Source: Neorhizobium vignae
GTDB taxonomy: Bacteria > Pseudomonadota > Alphaproteobacteria > Rhizobiales > Rhizobiaceae
Assembly: GCF_000732195.1 (NCBI RefSeq)
Contig: NZ_JNNU01000011.1
Location: 181,930 to 245,929, forward strand
Direction of reading: 5' to 3'
DNA length: 64,000 nt
Positions within the stretch are counted from its first letter, which is position 1. The number at the start of each line of letters is the position of its first letter. Below, in pieces: positions 1 through 8,291 of the stretch. Under the pieces are notes generated by a model. That model worked only from the letters and a program-made list of their open reading frames with translations. It was not told the origin of the DNA and searched no databases. The position numbers were made by a program, and so were the translations under genes.

Positions 1-713
1 CGGATGCCAGGACGAAGGCCTGAGCGTAGACGTTGAAGCCGGAGACCAGAGTCACGACCGAGACGTAGAGGGTGATCGGCTTCAGCATCGGGATCGACAG
101 GTACCAGAAGCTCTGCGGGCCGGAGGCGCCGTCGAGCTTGGCCGCTTCATACAGCGAGACCGGCAGGTTCTTGAAACCGACGATATAGATCAGCACCGCA
201 TAACCCAGCGCCTGCCAGGAGCAGAGTACGATGATGCAGATGACCGACAGAACCGGATCGAACAGCCAGGATTGCGCCGGGATGCCGAAAAAGGTCAGGA
301 GCGCATTCAGCGGCCCGAGGCGGGCATCAAAGATCCATTTCCAGGCCATGGCGGCGGGAACCAGCGACACGACATGCGGAATAAAGATCGCGGTCTCGTA
401 GAAACCGGCCATCCTCGAGCGGGTGCGATGGAAGATCAGCGCGGCGATGATCAGCGCCATCGGAATGGTGAGGACCAGCACGCCGAAGGCGATGATCGTG
501 GTATTGACCAGCGCATCGAGGAACAGGTGGTCGCCCATCAGCTCGCGGAAATTGGCGAGGCCGACGAAGGGCTTGTTCTTCGACAGGATGTCCCACTTGA
601 AAAGGCTGAGCCTCAGCGTGTCGGCGATCGGATAAAGCCGGACATAGGCAAAGATTGCCAGGGTCGGCAAAATCGCAAGGATCGCAAAAATCCATCTTTT
701 GCGCTTCAGCATA
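1..713 (-). CDS. Sugar ABC transporter permease (MalF/UgpA-like), 3' end outside window
   Basis: Inner-membrane permease of a binding-protein-dependent carbohydrate importer. About 237 residues are present and the frame is still open at the left edge. It begins MLKRKRWIFAILAIL, a charged tip followed by a first membrane helix, and has further hydrophobic segments. The cytoplasmic coupling loop that docks on the ATPase is visible as YEAAKLDGASG. It follows the solute-binding protein gene on the same strand after a perfect intercistronic hairpin, the usual order binding protein, permease, permease, ATPase. The other subunits presumably lie beyond the edge. Substrate is inferred from the upstream nag genes and shared operator: probably an amino sugar or amino-sugar oligomer. 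The family call is firm; the substrate is not. Confidence 0.85.
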
Positions 714-780
714 AAGTTTGGCCTGTAGACAGCAGGGTTCGGCCGCGGCGCGGGTCGGACCCAGGATCCCCGTTTTAAGT

Positions 781-804
781 GCCCGGAGCAATGATGCTCC
801 GGGC
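781..804 (-). other. Intercistronic hairpin between binding protein and permease
   Basis: A perfect 10-bp stem (GCCCGGAGCA / TGCTCCGGGC) with a 4-base loop lies between the stop of the binding protein gene and the start of the permease gene. On the coding strand it is not followed by a T run, so it is less likely a full terminator than an mRNA-stabilising or partial attenuation element. Such hairpins are common after ABC binding-protein genes, where they allow more binding protein than permease to be made. The role is inferred. Confidence 0.6.
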
Positions 805-832
805 CCATGCGAATGGCGAGTCGTGGCGGCGA

Positions 833-2140
833 TTATTTCGCAGCCAGGCCTTCGCGGGCGAGGATGGTGTTCACTTCGTCGCTGGCCTTCTTGAGGAAAG
901 CATCGATCTTGGCATCGTCGCCGGCAAGCGAGGCGTCACCGAAGGCGGCGACGAGCTGGGCGGCAACGCGGGTCAGGATCTCTTCGATCGGGCCGATCGA
1001 CGGCAGCGTGAAGAACTCGTAGCCCTTCGGATAGTCGACGAAGGCGGCAAACGCCGGCTGCTTGGACGTGACGGCCGAATAATCGACACCCGAACGGTTC
1101 GGCAGCCAGCCGACGTTCTGGAGCAGCCAGACGAGATTTTCCGGCGAATTGGCAGCCTTGGCGAATTCCCAACCGACCTTGGTATCGGCCCCCTTGCCGG
1201 CGACATACAGGTTGGTGGGCAGGGCGATCGAACCCTTCGGCAGCGGCGCGGTTGCGTATTTCAGGTCCGGCGCCTTCTTGGCGATGTCGCCGATCACCCA
1301 GGATTCGCGGATGAACATGGCTGTCTGGCCGCGCTCGAAGGCATCGGCATCGGCCGGCATTTCCGGGGTGACCGTCTTGGTGATGAAGATGTTGGTAAGA
1401 TATTGTTTCAGCGCCTTGCGGCCGGCTTCATTGGCGAAATTGGGCTTCCACTTGCCTTCACCTGCGGGAACGAGGATCGCGCCGCCATATTGATGCATGT
1501 TGATCCAGAATTTCTCCGCAATGCCCTGGCCGCCGCCCGAGAGACGCATGCTCCAGCCCGACACCGTCGCCTTGCCGGAGGCATCGCGCTTGGTCAGCTT
1601 CTCGGCATAGGTCGAATATTCCTCCATGGTCTTCGGCGCGGCCGTCAGCCCCGCAGCCTTGAACATGTCGGTGTTATAATAGAGAGCGCCCTGGCCGCGG
1701 AAGAGCGGCACGCCGTAGATCTTGCCGCCCTGGCCTGCGGTATCGCTGAAGAACTTGTCAAAGTTCTTCGGGTCCTTGACGAAGGTCGAGACATCGGCCG
1801 GGGCTTCCGGCAGAAGATCGTTTTCAAGGTAGCGGGTGGCGGTCGAACCGGAGAGCTCGATAACCGTCGTGCCGTCCTGGCCGCCGGTGAGGCCAAGCGC
1901 GACGCGCTTTTCGTGCTCGCGAAGGGCGATCGCCTCGACCTTCACTTCGAGCTTCGGATAGGCGGCCTTCATGCCCTGCGCGACATGTTCGTAGAACGGC
2001 GCCATTTCCGGATAACCGCTCCAGACCGTCAGCGTTTCAGCCGAAACGGCGGACGCGCCGGAGAGAAGGGCTGCGCCGAATGCCGCGCTCATAAGCAGCG
2101 CTCGGGTGGAAATCCTGGTCTTTGCTGATCTGTTTTTCAT
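833..2140 (-). CDS. Extracellular sugar-binding protein of the ABC importer
   Basis: Periplasmic solute-binding protein of 435 residues, family 1 (MalE/UgpB-like). A signal peptide is visible: a basic start (MKNRSAKTR), a hydrophobic core (LLMSAAFGAALL) and an Ala-rich cleavage region ending near SAVSAE. The mature protein begins TLTVWSGYPE, the typical first beta strand of this family. The first ATG of a long open frame was chosen; AGGGAACAGGG lies just upstream. It has its own promoter region, with a CAACCGGTTG palindrome next to a TTGACA box, so it is probably repressed by the LacI-type protein encoded at 6.4 kb. The ligand is not readable from sequence; the nag gene context suggests an amino sugar. 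Confidence 0.88.
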   Translation of the reverse strand: MKNRSAKTRISTRALLMSAAFGAALLSGASAVSAETLTVWSGYPEMAPFYEHVAQGMKAAYPKLEVKVEAIALREHEKRVALGLTGGQDGTTVIELSGSTATRYLENDLLPEAPADVSTFVKDPKNFDKFFSDTAGQGGKIYGVPLFRGQGALYYNTDMFKAAGLTAAPKTMEEYSTYAEKLTKRDASGKATVSGWSMRLSGGGQGIAEKFWINMHQYGGAILVPAGEGKWKPNFANEAGRKALKQYLTNIFITKTVTPEMPADADAFERGQTAMFIRESWVIGDIAKKAPDLKYATAPLPKGSIALPTNLYVAGKGADTKVGWEFAKAANSPENLVWLLQNVGWLPNRSGVDYSAVTSKQPAFAAFVDYPKGYEFFTLPSIGPIEEILTRVAAQLVAAFGDASLAGDDAKIDAFLKKASDEVNTILAREGLAAK

Positions 2141-2177
2141 GTCCCTGTTCCCTTGTTGTTGTTAACAAAAAGCTCTC

Positions 2178-2198
2178 ATGCAACCGGTTGCGTGTCAA
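2178..2198 (-). promoter_or_regulatory. LacI-family operator and -35 box upstream of the sugar-binding protein
   Basis: The perfect palindrome GCAACCGGTTGC (2180-2191) sits inside ATGCAACCGGTTGCGT. On the minus strand it directly follows a TTGACA hexamer (2193-2198), so it fills the promoter spacer. A central CG step flanked by symmetric half sites is typical of LacI-family operators. An almost identical copy lies upstream of nagB. Repression by the neighbouring LacI-type regulator is inferred. Confidence 0.8.
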
Positions 2199-2228
2199 GC
2201 ATCGGATCGTTTGTGGTAGGCGGTCGGT

Positions 2229-3500
2229 TCATGCGGCCCCGCTTTCCCGGTAGGTGGCTTTCGCGAGTTCGATGGCGCAGGCCGCGAGCGCTTCGGCAGA
2301 GCCCGGCGCGAAGGTCGCTGCCAGGCCGTAATAGCGATGCGCTTCGTCGACTTCGTAACCGCCGAACTGGAATTCGCTGGCCGGCGGGATGTAGCCGGGG
2401 TTGTCGTCGGCAAAACCGATGACGAAGACCGGCTTGTCCGCGCCGAGGCTCGTACGGATCGTCAGCGCCGTCTCCGCAAAGATCTCGCCCGGCAGCGCGA
2501 CGATCGGCACGCCGCCCCAATCGAGCACGGTGACGCGGGCTGCGAGCGGCTCCGGTTCAAGCGGTGCGATGTCACGCGCCCAATCGGCCCAATAGCCGAG
2601 CAGGTTTTTGCGGGCAGGTTCGGCGCCCAGGGCTTCTTCCCGCCAGCGCTTTTCGAGAATTTCGGGAGCTTCCGTCTCTCTGCGTTCGAACGAGAGGGTG
2701 ACGGCGCCATTGCGGGCATTCACGGTGTCCGAAACGGGCTCTTCCGCAGCGCCAAGCGCAGCCTCGGCGATCTTGCGGCCGATCCGTTCGGCGGCAGCAA
2801 AACTGCGGTCCGGGTTTTCGGCAAGCGAGATCGACGCATGCGCCGAGTGGCCGGTATTGGCGTCGCCGACGCAGCCGGTCATGAACAGGGAGACCGCGCC
2901 GGGATGGGCTTCTTCCAGCGCCTGTCGCACGAAATGCGGATAGTCGGCCGTCCATAAAAGGTTGTCGGCCGCCAGCACCACCGGGTGGCAGGCATAGGCG
3001 GTGACGAGAGCGATCATGCTGCCATCCGCGGCGCGGATGCGAAGGAGCGGCAGGGAAGTGTCCACGGGTCCGCCCGGATGGCGCCGATTGCGCGCAATCC
3101 CCGGATCACTTCCCTGCCCCACAGTGATGGTTGCCGGCCGGCGCGCAGCGGCGGCCTTGTCGATGGCGGCGACGCAGGCATCTTCCAGCCGCTCCAGATA
3201 GGTCGGATCGGCGGCGATGCTGAGCCGTCCGGTCATTGAGACCGGGCCGCCGTGATTGTGGAGTGCTGCGACCACGACATTATCCGCCGTCAGGACGCAG
3301 CGCTTATGGATCCGCGCGATCGTCGCGGCATCGATGCCGATGACATCCGCGACGACGGCTGCCGTATCCCCGACTACCACGGCACGGACCGTCAGAGCAT
3401 CATGCGCGCCCCTGGCCGGCAGCGTGCGAGCCGCAAAGCCGGACATTGCAAGGCCGGGCGGCGGGGTGATATCGACGATGGCGGCTCCGGCCCGGATCAT
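2229..3500 (-). CDS. Neutral/alkaline ceramidase N-terminal-domain-like hydrolase
   Basis: Protein of 423 residues resembling the N-terminal catalytic domain of neutral ceramidases (Zn hydrolases). It starts IRAGAAIVDITPP, the family's opening strand. Zn-ligand-like motifs are HNHGGP (H81, H83) and ACHPVVL (H172). True ceramidases carry a nucleophilic Ser in a GDVSPN segment; the matching stretch here reads GCVGDANTG (residues 209-217), with no Ser at that place. There is no signal peptide and the C-terminal ceramidase domain is absent, so it is probably cytosolic and acts on something other than ceramide. Its start overlaps the nagA stop (ATGA), so the two are translationally coupled. Possible role: hydrolysing an N- or O-acylated amino-sugar derivative; this is inference. 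Confidence 0.7.
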   Translation of the reverse strand: MIRAGAAIVDITPPPGLAMSGFAARTLPARGAHDALTVRAVVVGDTAAVVADVIGIDAATIARIHKRCVLTADNVVVAALHNHGGPVSMTGRLSIAADPTYLERLEDACVAAIDKAAAARRPATITVGQGSDPGIARNRRHPGGPVDTSLPLLRIRAADGSMIALVTAYACHPVVLAADNLLWTADYPHFVRQALEEAHPGAVSLFMTGCVGDANTGHSAHASISLAENPDRSFAAAERIGRKIAEAALGAAEEPVSDTVNARNGAVTLSFERRETEAPEILEKRWREEALGAEPARKNLLGYWADWARDIAPLEPEPLAARVTVLDWGGVPIVALPGEIFAETALTIRTSLGADKPVFVIGFADDNPGYIPPASEFQFGGYEVDEAHRYYGLAATFAPGSAEALAACAIELAKATYRESGAA

Positions 3501-4636
3501 GCGCAGGACGCCTTTTCACCGTGGACCCAGGTTTCGCGGATAGACAACTCCCGCTCGCCTTCCGACCATTCGAAACGGATGAGATCGGCCCGCGCGCCGA
3601 CTTCCAGCAGGCCGCGACCGCCGACGAAGCGGCCGGGGTTTCGGGTTGCGAGCAGCAGCGCATCGGCAAGCGGAAGGCCTGCCATCTGCGACGCGATGGC
3701 GATATTGGCCGAAAGCGGCAAGCTGGCGCCGGCGAGATAGGGCGTGCCGGCGACGCTGATGCGGCCTTCGGCAGACACCTCAACGCGACCGCCGACCGGC
3801 TGGTCGTAGACGCCGGCGGGCATGCCGGCGAGCGCCACCATGTCGGACACGAGGATCGCCCGCTCCAAACCCTTGGCGCGCAGCATGGCCTTGAACGTAT
3901 CGGCCGGCAGGTGCCAGCCGTCGGCGATAAAGCTCGCCGCCAGCCGGTCGTCGGCAAGCTGCGCCCAGATGAAATTCGGGTGACGCGGCAGCATGGCCGC
4001 CGCCCCATTGCCGAGATGGGTAGAGAGGACCGCACCGGCTTCCGCCGCCGCATGGATCTGCTCCGGCGTCGCGGCGGTGTGGCCAAGCGCCACGTGGACG
4101 CCTCTGGCCGTGAGCACGCGGATATACTCAATACTGCCCCCATGTTCCGGCGCAAGCGTCACCATCGAGACCAGATTGCCCGACGCCTGCTGCCAGCGAT
4201 CGAATTCCTCGATCGACGGCGGGCGGACATGCGCCAGCGGATGGGCGCCGCGCGGACCGTCCTTGTCGGAGATCGACGGGCCTTCGACATGAATGCCCGG
4301 GACCATTTCGGCGATCAGCCGGTGGCCGGCGCGGATTCTTGCGATATCGGCAAGCGCCTGAAGGATGGAAGTCTCGGAGGCCGTGATGATGGTCGGCAGC
4401 CAGGTGGTGACACCGACGCTCAGCATCTCCTCACAGAGCGAAAGGAGGATGTTGGCGGTGACCCCGCCATTGTTCAGGTCGAAGCCGCGATAACCGTTGA
4501 CCTGCAGGTCGATCAACCCGGCGGAGAGGTATAGTGGACTGGTATTTTCCGCCGGGCGGATGGCGGCAATCTTCCCCTTGGCGATGTCGATCGCAAAACC
4601 TTTGCCGGTGCGGGGATCGATACCGTCGACGACCAT
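3497..4636 (-). CDS. nagA: N-acetylglucosamine-6-phosphate deacetylase
   Basis: Amidohydrolase-superfamily TIM barrel, 379 residues, removing acetate from GlcNAc-6-P in the cytosol. The opening GLIDLQVNG carries the Gln-x-Asn that replaces HxH in single-metal NagA enzymes. Metal ligands visible are E118 in HVEGP, H186 in ALGHTAAT and H207 in STHLGNG; D265 in LVSDMVALAG is the likely catalytic Asp. The start at MVVDGIDPRTG was chosen because an upstream extension would run through the preceding SIS gene and reads as low-complexity Arg-rich sequence. It lies 2 bases after the SIS gene and overlaps the next gene. The product would be glucosamine-6-P, the substrate of NagB encoded two genes upstream. 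Confidence 0.9.
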   Translation of the reverse strand: MVVDGIDPRTGKGFAIDIAKGKIAAIRPAENTSPLYLSAGLIDLQVNGYRGFDLNNGGVTANILLSLCEEMLSVGVTTWLPTIITASETSILQALADIARIRAGHRLIAEMVPGIHVEGPSISDKDGPRGAHPLAHVRPPSIEEFDRWQQASGNLVSMVTLAPEHGGSIEYIRVLTARGVHVALGHTAATPEQIHAAAEAGAVLSTHLGNGAAAMLPRHPNFIWAQLADDRLAASFIADGWHLPADTFKAMLRAKGLERAILVSDMVALAGMPAGVYDQPVGGRVEVSAEGRISVAGTPYLAGASLPLSANIAIASQMAGLPLADALLLATRNPGRFVGGRGLLEVGARADLIRFEWSEGERELSIRETWVHGEKASCA

Positions 4637-4638
4637 GG

Positions 4639-5418
4639 TCAGAGCGCCCTCACCCGGCCTTGGAAACTGGCGATGAAGCGGCCGTTCGCCTCGTCGCCGC
4701 CCGGCGCATTGCCGCTGCGCCAGACCGGCGGCTCGATGCCGCGCTCGACGAGTTTCGCGACCGTGCGGATGACCAGGCAATTCAGCGTGAACGCGTTGGC
4801 GAAAGTGGAGATCGCCGCGATGTTTTCGCCCATGCCCGGCACGGTCACGACTGCATCGCCGATCGGCACCTTGCAGTCGATGGCGATATCGACGATGTCG
4901 TGCAGGTTCTGTTTGGTCGGGTGGCGGGCCGGATGCTCCGGCGCGGTTTTCGAGGCATGTTCGCGGGAACTGACGCCGATCAGGAAGGCGCCGCGGCGTT
5001 TCGCCTCCAGCGCCGCATCGATCAGCGCGGCATTGATGCCGTAGGCGTTGACGAGGATCAGCAGGTCGGTGTCGCCGAGCCGCTGGTTCGCGATGACCAC
5101 CTTGCCGTAACCCGGCGTACGCTCGATCGCCATGGAGCGGAGGGCGCCGTTCGACAGAAGCGTGCCTTCATCGAGAATGGCGCTGATATGCATCAGCCCG
5201 CCGGCGCGGAAGAAGACTTCCTGCGAGGCGAGATTGGAATGGCCGCCGGGACCATAGATATGCACCAGTCGGTCGGCGGCGATCTGGTCGGCGAGTTTTG
5301 CCGCGGCCTGGTCGAGCGGGGCCTTTTCCTCCTCCAGAACCCGGCGCATCAAGCCTTGGGTCGAGGAGAAATAACCTTCGCAGAGCGCATCCGCATCGAT
5401 GACGGGTTGATCAGGCAT
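4639..5418 (-). CDS. SIS-domain sugar isomerase-like protein
   Basis: Protein of 259 residues with a phosphosugar-binding SIS fold. The phosphate-binding region reads IYGPGGHSNLASQE, and a second Rossmann-like half follows (TDLLILVNAYG, then AFLIGVSSREHAS). There is no HTH, so it is not an RpiR/MurR regulator, and no glutaminase domain, so it is not GlmS. It sits between nagB (8-bp overlap) and nagA in one transcription unit. A plausible role is isomerisation or ether cleavage of a phosphorylated amino sugar, by analogy with MurQ and AgaS, which are also SIS proteins. The exact reaction cannot be read from sequence. Confidence 0.75.
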   Translation of the reverse strand: MPDQPVIDADALCEGYFSSTQGLMRRVLEEEKAPLDQAAAKLADQIAADRLVHIYGPGGHSNLASQEVFFRAGGLMHISAILDEGTLLSNGALRSMAIERTPGYGKVVIANQRLGDTDLLILVNAYGINAALIDAALEAKRRGAFLIGVSSREHASKTAPEHPARHPTKQNLHDIVDIAIDCKVPIGDAVVTVPGMGENIAAISTFANAFTLNCLVIRTVAKLVERGIEPPVWRSGNAPGGDEANGRFIASFQGRVRAL

Positions 5419-6211
5419 CGGGGTCCGAATCCTTGTCGATATAAAGGGTGCAGGCGGCGTGGAAGCGCAGGACGCTTGCCGGGCATTCGGTGGTCAGCGG
5501 GCCGTAAAGCGTCTTCGAAACGGCATCGCGCTTGACGGCGCCCGGCACGACGCAGAACATCCGATCGGCCCTGAGCAGGCGCGGCACCGTCAGCGTGATC
5601 GCTTCATGTGGCACCGACGCAAGATCGGAAAAACAGTCGTCATCAACCTGCTGCTGGCGGCAGATATCGTCCAACTCGACGATCTTGACGTCCAGCGGAT
5701 CATTGAAGTCGGCGACCGGCGGGTCGTTGAAGGCGATATGGCCGTTGACGCCGATGCCGAGGCAGACGAAATCGATCGGCGCCTCGTTGAGAAGGTCGGA
5801 ATAACGGCGTATCTCGGCGCCCGCATCCGGCTCCGGGGTGATGCGGTGCACGGCGGCGAACGGCAGCCTGCCGAAGACATGTTCGTCCAGCCAGTTGGCG
5901 AAACGTGCCGGGGAGGATGGCGACAGGCCGATATATTCGTCCATGTGGAAGGCGGTGACCCTGCCCCAGTCAATGCCCGGCGCGGCGCAGAGCGCCTTCA
6001 GCATATCGGCCTGGCTGGGGGCGGCGGCAAAGACCATGCGAACTTCCGCCTGGGTGGCGAGGCGCTCGGCCAAGGCGGCGGCAATGTCGGCAGCCGCGGC
6101 AGCGCCCATCTCGGCCCGTGTTGCAAAGCTCTCGACCGAGAGGCGGTCGAAAGTCCGCCGCGTTTCCGGCGAAGGACGATGGGCGGTGGCGATGGTCAAC
6201 GCGGTCTCCAT
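5411..6211 (-). CDS. nagB: Glucosamine-6-phosphate deaminase (NagB family)
   Basis: Cytosolic aldose-ketose isomerase/deaminase, 266 residues, converting glucosamine-6-P to fructose-6-P and ammonia. The catalytic-base motif is FHMDEYIGL (D91, matching E. coli D72). The second motif, GVNGHIAFNDP, carries the ring-opening His (H158), but has Asn where E. coli NagB has Asp141 and Asp where it has Glu148, so this is a variant subgroup. The N-terminus has an extra 15-20 residues compared with E. coli NagB. It is the first gene of the nagB-SIS-nagA-ceramidase-like unit, about 80 bp downstream of a LacI-type operator. A related deaminase substrate (for example a galactosamine or another hexosamine phosphate) cannot be excluded. 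Confidence 0.85.
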   Translation of the reverse strand: METALTIATAHRPSPETRRTFDRLSVESFATRAEMGAAAAADIAAALAERLATQAEVRMVFAAAPSQADMLKALCAAPGIDWGRVTAFHMDEYIGLSPSSPARFANWLDEHVFGRLPFAAVHRITPEPDAGAEIRRYSDLLNEAPIDFVCLGIGVNGHIAFNDPPVADFNDPLDVKIVELDDICRQQQVDDDCFSDLASVPHEAITLTVPRLLRADRMFCVVPGAVKRDAVSKTLYGPLTTECPASVLRFHAACTLYIDKDSDPDA

Positions 6212-6290
6212 GTCTGCAGGGTCGCACCGGCAGGCGGGCTTCGCCTCGCCGCATCCGTTGCAGGTCCCTTATCTGTCGTAAAAGACTTCC

Positions 6291-6311
6291 ATGCAACCGG
6301 TTGCATGTCAA
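6291..6311 (-). promoter_or_regulatory. LacI-family operator and -35 box upstream of nagB
   Basis: A perfect 16-bp palindrome, ATGCAACCGGTTGCAT (6291-6306), lies in the gap between nagB (minus) and the lacI-type gene (plus). On the minus strand it abuts TTGACA (6306-6311). The 22-base stretch including GTCAAG matches the copy at 2.18 kb with one mismatch. Its position would let one repressor control nagB, and possibly its own gene, which starts about 95 bp away on the other strand. Confidence 0.85.
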
Positions 6312-6400
6312 GTGGATGAATGTCAGTCTTGCGGGCAGAATTGATAGCGCTGCGGACTTCATGCTAAGTGCCAGGCCAAACGGGCGAGTTCTCAATTTCC

Positions 6401-7393
6401 ATGATCAAGCGGACCAAGGGCGTCACCATCAGCCAGGTCGCCGATGCGGCAGGCGTTGCGCGTTCCAGCGTGTCGCGCGCCTTCACGCGGCCGGACATGC
6501 TCTCCCCGGAGACCGTGACGCGGATCATGAAGGCGGCCGAAGCGCTCGGCTACGTGCCGAACCATACGGCGCGGGCGCTCAGCACCGGGCGGCACGGCAA
6601 TGTCGGGCTGATCGTGCCCGATATCGCCAACCCGTTCTTTCCGCCGCTGATCCAGGCCGCCCAGCTCGAAGCGGACCGCTCCGATTTCTGCATCTTCCTC
6701 GGCAATACGGAGGAGAACCCCAAACAGGAGGACAAGCTGGTCGGCCGGTTCGCCGGCCAGGTGGAAGGCCTCGTGCTCGCCTCTTCGCGCCTTTCGGACG
6801 AGCGCATCCGCGCCCATGCGGGCCAATTGCCGCTGGTGCTGATCAACCGCGATATAGACGGCATTCCGCGGGTGCTGATCGACAGCGGCTCGGGCGTCCG
6901 CGAAGCGGTCGAACATCTCGCCAAGCTCGGACATCGCCGGATCGTCTATGTCAGCGGTCCGTCGAATTCCTGGTCGAACAAGCAACGCCGCACCGCCATC
7001 AAGGCCGCCGCATCGAGGCTGGATATCGTGGTCGAAACCGTACCGGCGGTGCTGGCGAGCTACAATTCCGGCCGCAACGCGGTGAGCGCGATCCTCGCCA
7101 CCGGCGCCACCGCGGCCGTCGCCTTCGACGACCTGACGGCGCAAGGCGTGCTGGCAGGGCTTTCCGAAAAGCGCGTCTCGGTACCGTCAGATTTCAGCCT
7201 GATCGGCTGCGACGACGTGCTCGGCGCCGTCACCTATCCGGCGCTGACCTCGGTCTCCAACCGCTCGACCGAGGCCGGTCGGGTGGCGGTCTCATTGCTC
7301 CTCGACATGCTGCAATCGCGCGCCATCCGCGACGTGCGCTACGTGCTGGAAACCCATCTCGTGGTGCGCAATACGACGGCCGCGGCACGATAA
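6401..7393 (+). CDS. LacI-family transcriptional regulator of the amino-sugar cluster
   Basis: DNA-binding repressor of 330 residues. The N-terminal LacI HTH is VTISQVADAAGVARSSVSRA, followed by the hinge-helix region LGYVPNHTARALSTG. The rest is a periplasmic-binding-protein-like effector domain (GNVGLIVPDIANPFF onward; FSLIGCDDVLGAV near the end). The ATG at 6401 was chosen because the HTH begins within 8 residues of it; an in-frame GTG 33 bases upstream only adds a non-conserved tail. It is transcribed away from nagB, with the perfect palindrome between them, so it is the obvious candidate to bind both CAACCGGTTG sites. The effector is probably a phosphorylated amino sugar or the imported sugar (inference). 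Confidence 0.9.
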   Translation: MIKRTKGVTISQVADAAGVARSSVSRAFTRPDMLSPETVTRIMKAAEALGYVPNHTARALSTGRHGNVGLIVPDIANPFFPPLIQAAQLEADRSDFCIFLGNTEENPKQEDKLVGRFAGQVEGLVLASSRLSDERIRAHAGQLPLVLINRDIDGIPRVLIDSGSGVREAVEHLAKLGHRRIVYVSGPSNSWSNKQRRTAIKAAASRLDIVVETVPAVLASYNSGRNAVSAILATGATAAVAFDDLTAQGVLAGLSEKRVSVPSDFSLIGCDDVLGAVTYPALTSVSNRSTEAGRVAVSLLLDMLQSRAIRDVRYVLETHLVVRNTTAAAR

Positions 7394-7416
7394 ACGGGAA
7401 CCTTGCCGTCGGGGGC

Positions 7417-7443
7417 GGGTTGGATAGAGACCCAACCCTTTCC
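7417..7443 (+). terminator. Rho-independent terminator after the LacI-type gene
   Basis: GGGTTGG and CCAACCC form a 7-bp stem with an 8-base loop, followed by TTTCC, 24 bp after the stop codon. It ends just before the ribosome binding site of the next gene. The T tract is short, so efficiency may be modest. Confidence 0.6.
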
Positions 7444-7456
7444 CCGGGAGGTCTGC

Positions 7457-7741
7457 ATGCCCAAGAAAAAATGGTCGCAGGACGTGACGGAGCATAGCGA
7501 CGCGATGGACCTGAAGGACGGCGTGTTCCAATCGCGCAGTCCGAAAAAGATCGCCGCGTCCCTCAAACATTCTGCCGAAGCCAGTCATCGTCGCAAGTCG
7601 AGCCCGTTCAAGTCGGCCATGTCGATGCTGAATTTCTACATCAACCGAGCCGGCGAGCAGCTTTCGAAGTCGCGCCGCGCCACGCTGGAGAAAGCCAAGG
7701 ATGAGCTTCGCAAGGATTTCGGCCGTGAACCGAAGCATTAA
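7457..7741 (+). CDS. DUF3175 family small basic protein
   Basis: Small basic protein of 94 residues with the DUF3175 pattern: KKKWSQDVTEHSDAMDL near the start, then PKKIAASLKHSAEAS, then SMLNFYINRAG and a Lys/Arg-rich tail. The family is widespread in alphaproteobacteria and has no known function. The ATG preceded by GGGAGG at 6 bp spacing was chosen over an in-frame upstream start that lies inside the preceding terminator. No signal peptide or membrane segment is visible, so it is cytosolic. Confidence 0.8.
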   Translation: MPKKKWSQDVTEHSDAMDLKDGVFQSRSPKKIAASLKHSAEASHRRKSSPFKSAMSMLNFYINRAGEQLSKSRRATLEKAKDELRKDFGREPKH

Positions 7742-7769
7742 GGTCACGCCGCCGACACTCGACGCCGCC

Positions 7770-8291
7770 ATGTCCGCCACTCCCATGACTGTCGAAACGA
7801 TCCTCTTCGAATTCAGCGACTGGGTGCCGAACAATCCAGACCTGCCGGTGCTGATCTATCGCAACGCAATCCCGGCGGAAGGGGAGATGGCGCCGAAGTT
7901 CGAAGACCGGTTCCAGGCCAATGGCTGGCAGGGCATCTGGCGCGACGGCATCTTCGACTATCAACACTATCACACCGGCGCCCACGAGGTGCTGGGGATC
8001 GCTGGCGGCCGGGCACGTCTGCTGATCGGCGGACCGTCGGGCGCCGAGCTCAGCGTCCATGCCGGCGATTGCCTGATCCTGCCGGCCGGTACCGGTCACA
8101 GGCGGATCGATGCGAGCCGGGACTTCCTGGTGGTCGGCGCCTATCCGCCCGGACAGGACGCGGATATCCAGACCCGGCCGGCGAACCAGGCGCAGCTCGA
8201 CACCATCGCGAACCTGCCGCTTCCAGAGACCGATCCCCTGGAAGGCGCCGACGGCACTCTTCTACGGGCATGGTCGCGGCACCGTTCCTAG
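7770..8291 (+). CDS. Cupin-domain protein (YjlB-like)
   Basis: Single-domain cupin of about 173 residues. The first cupin motif contains YQHYHTGAHEVLGIAGG and supplies His/His/Glu metal ligands; the second contains GDCLILPAGTGHRRI with the last His. It resembles the YjlB-type cupins of unknown function. It starts 28 bp after DUF3175 on the same strand and may be co-transcribed. Two close ATGs (7770 and 7785) are possible starts. No signal peptide is seen. The substrate cannot be deduced. Confidence 0.75.
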   Translation: MSATPMTVETILFEFSDWVPNNPDLPVLIYRNAIPAEGEMAPKFEDRFQANGWQGIWRDGIFDYQHYHTGAHEVLGIAGGRARLLIGGPSGAELSVHAGDCLILPAGTGHRRIDASRDFLVVGAYPPGQDADIQTRPANQAQLDTIANLPLPETDPLEGADGTLLRAWSRHRS

